A stretch of DNA of 64,000 nt, from contig NC_088300.1 of NCBI RefSeq assembly GCF_032854445.1, forward strand, positions 57,758,984 through 57,822,983, written 5' to 3'. Source of the stretch: Liolophura sinensis (taxonomy: Eukaryota; Mollusca; Polyplacophora; Chitonida; Chitonidae). Shown here one piece after another: positions 52,501-61,500 of this stretch (positions are counted from its first letter, which is position 1; each line of letters starts with the position of its first letter). Below the pieces are notes generated by a model. The model saw nothing but the letters and a program-made list of their open reading frames with translations. It made no database searches and had not been told where the DNA came from. Position numbers and translations under genes: made by a program.

Positions 52501-55500
52501 ATTGAAGTCTGTATTCTAACCCTTATTGGACATCTTCATGTTGAAGTTTGAAAGTGTGTTCAGCTAGCTTTGTGTCGCGAATCAAGATACAAAGTATCAC
52601 TTAAATGCAACTTGTAAAATAACTTCACCTGTATAAATGTATGATAAAGTGGTTTTAGGAGAAAGAATTGTATTTCCAGCATACAGCACATACACATGTA
52701 CAGGTAAATGATGGTTACATGTACACTGTGCATTACAATGTAAAAAAACAATAGGTATGTTTATAATACATGCATATACAAAAAAAAAATGCTGTTGATT
52801 TGCAGAATGCCTTTAACAATACGCCACTTGATAGAATGAGAGTGAAGCAATTTGCTTGTATTATAATGGTAAGGTTTATCTTCAGGAAAAACATCACTCA
52901 TAGAAAAGTACTGTGGAGTCATGGTACAAGCGACGGTGAAATACACCGTTCTTTCCAGACCAATCTTGCAAATTTTTATAAATATCTCCCTCAGCACCTT
53001 TTTGGACCCATGGAATTGGATGTTACTCATTTTGATAAAAATTGCCAACATAGTTTTAGAGAAGTTCTACGTTCAAAAGTAAGCTACAAACTGTTAAAGA
53101 AGCACATGTAACACCTAGTGTTGCTGTTGTGATATATTTTGATGCAAGGACATTAGGTGTAGCCTGCAGAAAAAAGAAGAGTTTTTCACATGTAATGAAC
53201 ACCATTCCATAATTGTCTTTACCTTTCCCTTGATGGAGATTAATCTTTATCAAATGATCAATCTACAACTGAATGGTGCCCATATGTTATATTCTCTGCA
53301 CACCACTTAAGAAGCACGAGAAAGTTTTGTTTGACAGCGGAGTCAAAATCTGACCTCTGGTCCAGACACACAAGACAGAGAGACAGAAACAAGGAGGGAC
53401 AGTCTCAAGACAACGCTTCCTAGATTTAGAGGGCTGAGAAGCAAAAATGACACAGGTTATGAAAATAAATAAATGCTGGTTCGAGCTGAAGTTCAGAGTA
53501 CATTGTTTTATACATCATTACACGAACGATCAAGATAAAGCTGTAGATTTCTGGCTCATAAACACCAGGCAGGTACATGTATGTAAACTTGGTTTATGTT
53601 TGCTTCCAACCGATTTAATATTGCTTTTTGAGTTTATTAGCCATATAATAAATGGTGTTGTGAAAACACAACAGCTAAAATATTTATACTACTACTACTG
53701 TTTAATGTATGGTTCCTTCCCATAAATCTCACTTGAGATGTCACTTTGTCACCTTGGGTACAAATGCAGAGTTAGCAATACAACAACGACTATAATGATA
53801 TCCCTTGCAGACAGGCGATCCCAGAGGTGAATGTATGTTCTTTGCTGTGCAAACGGTTAAATGCTTGAAAGAGAGGCCCTTGCAATTGGGGACATCCTTC
53901 AACAGGCCAATAAAATTGAATTCTATATACAAACTGACACTTTGGATAGTCTGTGTAGGTCACATTATTTGGTGAACCAAACAATTCATTGTGAAGGCCC
54001 TTAGGGGGAGCTAAGGGTCGGACAAAAGCCAGCTGCTAGTTTACCATGTATTTATTTCTTTACACCATTGCTTTCTAAATTACTTCGGTCAAAATATTAA
54101 TAGTGTACTCGTAGATTCATGGTCGCACAAGGCTTGGTATGAAGACTGAAGACGTAACCACCCACTCAAAGACCTAAAACACAAATTTGCTGAAGCTGTG
54201 ATGACCTGCACAACGCTGATGTCAGAGTTAGTAAGGCATATGCTGTTCTTACTAAGTTGACATATTATATTAATAAGTGTTTACACCAGCTGTTCAAGCT
54301 TGGAAATAATTTTTGAGTTGGTGCATGACACAAGAGTAAATCTTCCAGCTATTCATGTTAGTAAAAAAAAGGTACAATGTTATTTATTTTCAGTTTTGTC
54401 CTGTATCGAACCGTTGGCTAGTACCTAAAAATGATGTGGTCCAGACATTGTCACTGTCCTGATGCTTTTTTCCAGGCTTGCCATTTACCATTTTGTATGT
54501 CTGCACCATGCACACCAAACACTGAAGATTTAACCAGAAGCTAATGTGAGCCTATTATAGTTGTGAGTTTACAATAACCTCAAAAGGAAAGTCAGTTGTG
54601 ATCACGTCCCCACAACTAGAGAAACAATTATGCTTATCAGAAAAATAAGACATTAATTTTCATTTCTCACAACAACTTGAGGTTTTAAGCACACCTGAAG
54701 ACTGAACAATGTTGAGTGAGCACACCATATAAAATATCTTAACAGATTTACTCTGAAATCAGATGTCATGTAGATTAATGACTTTTCACCAAGTCTGTCT
54801 TCTGTGCTTCACGGTTTATTTGTTGTGACAACAACTAGGTAAATTATTCATGAAAGGTCTGGATACCCTATTGTTCCCTCAACAGTCCCAACAAAAAAGT
54901 GCAGTGGCCAGTCTGCATGGCGTCTGCTACAAAGACGTAAACAACAATGACCTAGTTTTATACTGTTTACAGTTATCGTCTATATATATTGATGTAGGTC
55001 AGGGCAGTGAAGGTTGTATTCAGGCCACACAAAATAATTCAAAATCTGCAATGTAACATATGCAATGTATATGTAGTGCCTTAGGCGAAGTCATTCTTTA
55101 TAGCCTAATCACAATTAATACATGTACATTACATGTATGTTAAGTTTGCATGCAAGCACACAACAACATATCTCCATATGCAATGGGGGCTGTATCAACC
55201 TTCTTCTGCTATTAAGTTTTCAATACTACATGTACATGTGTATCTCCTTGGCATATTGCACACATAACTCATATCATAATATAAGCACTCTATGCTGGGA
55301 CACTTATTGAAATCGTTCTTTCTCATCCGGTTTTTTGAAAGCTTAAAAAGCTGTAAAAAGAAAAGTTTTTATTGGATGTTGTTGAAATTTGGTAATTTTT
55401 GGATAAGATTACCGGGCAAATTTTGGCTGTTTTTGGTTAACTTTGGTCGTGTGACATGGCGGATATCTTGGATTTGATTAAAATCCTTAAAAATCTTTAA

Positions 55501-58500
55501 ATCTTAACAGCCAACGAACAGATTCTTTTGAAATTTGAGAGATCCCTGTTGGAACAAATTTGAAAAATTCTTGGACACGCACTGAAAACTTTGGAAGCTC
55601 ACCAGTGGTGGAATAATGTCATAAAAAGAACTTGATAATGTTTTCATGTATTGTGGTGAGTTTGACACGGCTGATTCTGAATCTGCTTTTGGATTTTGCC
55701 CATCTTTGTAACTTTTTGAGATATGGTGACAAAAATTTTCAGTCATGTAATTTCAATGGCCAGTGACTCGAGAACTACGGAAGATACGAGTCTGAGATTT
55801 GCACCAAATTGTAGCCCAAGACATGTAGTATCTGCTGCATACCAATAGATTTGAGGTACGATCTATAGTTTTCTCGCTAGAAATATTTAAATGACACCAC
55901 TCTACTTCAGAAATAGAAATGTGAGCCTGTGCATTCAACTTATTTGGGGATAACTGTGTATTACCAAACATGTGCTGCAGGTAACCTGCCCCATAGTTTG
56001 GCGGCCTGTCACTCAAACCCACAAATGAACAACTTTCCCTCCTCTCCACAGCTATTAAAGGACAATTTTCAATATTTGCACATAAAGCCAGCCCTGTTTG
56101 CAATGCATTATGGGTAATTCTCAACAATCCCGATTGCATTCCCCATGCCCCTGTGCTACCAGGAATATAAGTCCAAAGCCATGGCTCCTTTCTGGTCATA
56201 CGTGGGAAGGTCTGTCGGCAGCCGGCGGGTGGTCATGGGTTTCCCCCGGGCTCTGCTCGGTTTCCACCCACCCTAATGCTGGCCGTCATCGTATAAGTGA
56301 AATATTCTTGAATATGCCGTAAAACACCAATGAAATAAATAAATACATAAAAGCCATGGCGAAATATGCAAAAAATGTCTATCCACACATGTACCTTGAG
56401 TCCAAAACATGTTACTCTTATTCGGCCAAATTCAAATGTTAAAGATATATCGCGGTTTACACTTTCTATGCAGGTCTAAACCTTACATGCCCGTAAGGAA
56501 GAGACAGGCCTTAGGATGCTGCACAAAAAAATAACCACAAAACCTTACATCATGTCTTTGGACTGAGGCTTTCTTTAAAAGAAAACAACACACAACACCT
56601 CTAACTATTTAAACCAAAACGTCATATCTTTAACTGTCTCCGAACAGTTCCTGTCACCTTGCCCTTGCCCGCCCTAAAACTCAACTGAACCCATGCACAT
56701 GAGATAGGACGCTAGAGTGGGGTGATTGCACACCATGTGTTGAGCAACCTGAAATGTACATACTTAACCAGGTGAGGTGATTGTCAAGGCCTAACTCGAT
56801 CATGACGTTGTCGTGGCTTTCAGCACTAGACGCACTGTATATGATATCCGGTAGTGTGGGGTTCAAACCCAGTTGATTACTTTTCATTTTTGTCATGCTT
56901 TTTCTCCATGTTGCCTGTTTTTGTAAATACTGTTACAATTTGTACATGAAGGTTGAATGTGTTCACTTTTCTGTGTCTAAGTACTTTGGCAGTTGAATAA
57001 AGATATTCGTCTTCATGTGTGTTAGCATCTTTTTTCCAAAGCTTAATTTTTCTAATCATGGCAAATTAGTTCAGTGCATTAAATTCATAGTGCTTTCCTT
57101 ATTTGACAATCTCTGGGCCTTGCTGCTTAGCCATCGGCATCACTGTAAGAAACGTAACAACTTTTCAATATATTTGTTTTTATATATTTATAAACATTTG
57201 ACTGAAAGTACACTTAAACCTCCTTCTTGCTAAATTCCCTAATATCATTTCTAATGCATCATGTACTTCAATATTTATGTATATTTACTGGAGAATTAAA
57301 ATAGTAAAATCCTGTATTTTGTTAAAGAAAGTTTGAAATGATGAATGTGATACTTCCACAGATTTTAAATAGTAAATTCTATGTACTACTACATAAATAT
57401 TCAATATATTTAAAGTTCATCTAAATGGCTATGTATATTTAAAGGTGAACTGTCTCGGTTTCATTTCTCACCTTACCTAACTGAATGATATACCTAGGAT
57501 ATGGAAAAAAATTAAAAAAAAACAAAAAAATGTATCTGGTGAGTTGTTTTACTTTTAGAAACTGAAAATATAATTAACACCCAAAATTTCGAGAGAAAAA
57601 AACTGTGCCCTTGAATGGCGCTAGTGTGCCAAATGTGTGACGTGTGGTACTCCGGTTCAGAGGCAGAATGTCACTTACATTGGATTTGATCAGTTACACA
57701 GAGGACATAGACTTCTGACAATGAGCCTTTAAATCTTGTAGAGGGTCGGATTTGACCATATCAGTTTGAGCCTATTGACATCAGCGATTTCAACTGTCAT
57801 CAGATTTTTTTACTTTCCATTCCACTTTGGAATCCAATTCAAGACCCCAATTTTAGCCTGTAAGCTGGGTCATAACACACCTCCTCAAAATGGTTGGAGC
57901 ATACTTTTGAGTGCTCATTTGTCACGAAATAATCTTGTCGCATGACAATTATTCATTTTCGTCGCATGGAGGAGTCCAATGGGAAGGCATGAAAACTAAT
58001 ATCAGCATAATTCGGCATGCCATTAGCACAGTCAATAGCTGCACAAAACAGCATTGCTCCACTGTGACGTCATAAACTAGGAGGACATTAAGGGCAGATA
58101 AGCATGTAGAGAATGCCAAGCTTCATAAAACTCTGCCTATTGGCCTTGAAAAAATTTTTTTTTTTTTTTTTTTTTACAATATCTAACGATTTTAAGTCTT
58201 TAAGTCACTTATGGCTCTGTGTTTCAGATACCTCTAGGATATACTGTGTTCATTTTGCGAGAAAAAATTGATCAACCAGGACAGTTCACCTTTGAAATCT
58301 GCAATCCTATATTCCAAGTCACAACAGGGATGTATACATATATGTCAAAGTCTACTTGGTCGCGAGAACTAGTTGGTTGACACATTATGGTAACATGGCA
58401 GGAAAATACTGTTTGAATACTGTGCTAACCACTGTTGTTTACAGAGGAAACCAAATAAAAGTCAGACGCACAGGTCATGCACCAGCAAGTAAAAGATTCA

Positions 58501-61500
58501 GACTTCCTTCAGATTTACAGTAGCTCTTGCTTAAACTGAATATTTCTCTGAGCTCCACACCCATTACACAATGTTAAAACTTGAAAGCAATTTCATTATT
58601 GAATCTGAAGGAAAATGGACCTATTCCATCTCTCAATATTGGATTTTGGTCTGTTTATGGGCCCTGTCATGTTGGCTGTATTTCTGGAGTCCGCTGAAAA
58701 GAGGGCACAAGACAAATGGCATTTCCATAGGCCACAAACATACGCAAGACCTACATGCAAATGCTGCATATATGCAGAAAAATGCTAATATAAAGAACGA
58801 CACGTTATTCAATACACAAACACACTGCTTAATTTTATTCTCTCTGCGTTGAAATGTTTTTTTACATGGCAGATTAATTTGAAAAATGTTGTCACTACAG
58901 ATTTCTCTGTAGAACACTTGTCTTTAGATACATGTGTGATAGTAGTCAGGTAAGTGGATAAGACATGTAGGTCAGGGAGAGGACTACTACCATTTAGGGC
59001 AGTGTGACCCAGTATGTTAACACCAGCACCTTGACCCAAGTGTCAATCACAGCATAACAATTCCAGTATAAACTCTTCAGGCAAAGAGGTACAACCTCTG
59101 GGCGATACTGACAAAGGTGGAGCAAAACGGACAATAGCCAACTCTCAACACAATCACATATGCAATGGGAAATTTTTGCAGGATATTTCAAGTTTAATAG
59201 ACTCCGCAATTACACAGAATTTAGCAATGGTAAAGTGATACAGTGCATTATGGAGGACTACAAATATATTCTTATATTGTAGAGCTACAGATGTGTGAGA
59301 TACAAATCTGTACAGTCCTCATGCATAGCAGTTACTCAAGACATCCCATAGAAGACCCTTGGGCAAATACCATTCAGGATTCTCTTTCAGCTGACAAGGA
59401 CTTTCACTGACACACAACCTTCAAAGTGATGGACAAAGTTTCAAATCCTGCCTTCAGGCAATCAATGCATTCATTTGGAAGTCAGATGCGTCCATAATCA
59501 TAAATCACTTCAGAAAATCATGAGAAAAGTTGAGATTATGATAATTCACTGCATATGTAAGATTTTCTGCATTTTTCTACGGCCTATTCATACAATAGAC
59601 ATTTACACTATCAATATTGTACAGTAACGGCTACAGCTAAAGACTGATGCTTTGCACAATCATCTTTCCAGGACTCTTCGATCTAATACACCTCTAAACA
59701 TTCACAACTGTATTAACAATCCTTAGAGGTCTAACAAATCTACTCAAATTACACCTGATCATCCAAATAAAGCCAATGAATGCCCCTTCACAATAGAATT
59801 AAATTCATGGTTTCAAGTATTTCACTTCTACGACAGTGGCCAGCATTATGGTGGGAGGAAACCAGGCACAACCCAGGGGAAACCCACAACCATCTGCAGG
59901 TTGCTGACAGGCCTTCCCACTTACTATATAAATGGAATTACCAATGGTAATGGTAATAGGTCATGTAAAAGCCTTGTGTAACAGAAGTCTGGTGCACAAG
60001 TTCATGTACATGTATATTCCCAGCAGGCTGTTTGTCACAAATTTTACTTTCACAGTTGAAAGGACAACAGGAAGTGTGTCTCTCTTCCTTCATCCTACAC
60101 TGTGCAGAACTGCCAACACCGGTGGACAGCACTTAATCTATAATAAACACTCATCACAGCCCTGTTGCTGTGGGTGACTAATGTACACATGTGTACACAC
60201 AAATCATTCTCCATAAAACAGGAACTAGGCAAGATCTGGTTTACTGGGGCTGGAATCTGTTTATCAGGACCAGCCTAAATGGAAAAAAAAAAGGTTCACT
60301 GAACCTTTTTGCGATATGTGAAGTATACAGCTCTCTAGAAATGTACGTGACAATGTTCTCTGGATGTATAAGCCTTATCTTTACTTCTTGTGCAATACGT
60401 GGCATGCACGTCCATGCACATAAATCTTTGTGTATCAACAAAGAAAAAGCTCACTGTCAAGTTGTCAGATCACCAGACCATGTCCCAAATCCAGGCGGGC
60501 TGTTTTCATTCACTTGATCACATCCCAGACATGGTGACCATCAATTACACACCTACAGTACTGAATACTAAACTCTATATGGTCTGTAGTCCTATGAAAA
60601 CTAACAACTTCCAAGCGAATTTTTAATCAACTCATTCACAAGGTACAGGTGCATGTAGGGAATAGAATATCATTTTAAGGGGCAAGCTTTCCTTGACAGC
60701 CATTTAATTTTGTGTCAAGTAAACTTTTATGACAGCAACCAACTTTTTAAAATCACTTGCTCTGAAGCAACCATCTCCAAAAGTTAAGTTCCAGCACTGC
60801 AATAGCAACAAGTAGCTATAACCATGTACATTGTTATCCTACAAACATCTATACAGTGTGGTCTCAGCAGTGATCTAACTAATCCACAAAATCCCCATTG
60901 CGCATTCACGCTCTGATGAAAACCACCATTTTGACAGCCTGCAAAACAAAGCTATGCGACAGTAGGATATATAGTGAATAGAAAATGTATGTATATATGT
61001 TTGAGGTTAAACGTTGTACCTAATTTTTCATAACGAGTGGGAATTATTAGGTGTGTGTACATATATTGTGTCTTCTTGTGGCAGGATGAGTCCATGTCAC
61101 CAAAGTGCTGCAGCCACTGACGTATCCTGCCAAAGGCACCAGACATGACACCCCACCCATTCACATTATACTGACATTGGGCCAACCAGTCTTTTTTCCT
61201 TGCTCTAACCTCTCAGTGCTGAGTGCCATGCGGGGCAGCAACAAGTACCATATTTAAAGTCTTTGGTATGGCACAACCTGTTTTGATCCGGGGTCTCCTG
61301 ACTGAAGCCTTTAACAAATAGGCAAACGAAGCAGTCTGGGAGAACAGAATGAAAAAATAACAAAATTTTGAAGGCAGTACACATACGATCCCTGGCACCA
61401 TGTCATAAAAAATGCCACAGTTTATCTGGCTATACAATGTCACTAACTATTATACATGATTCATACATGATAAAGGACTAGCATGCACATAACAACATTA

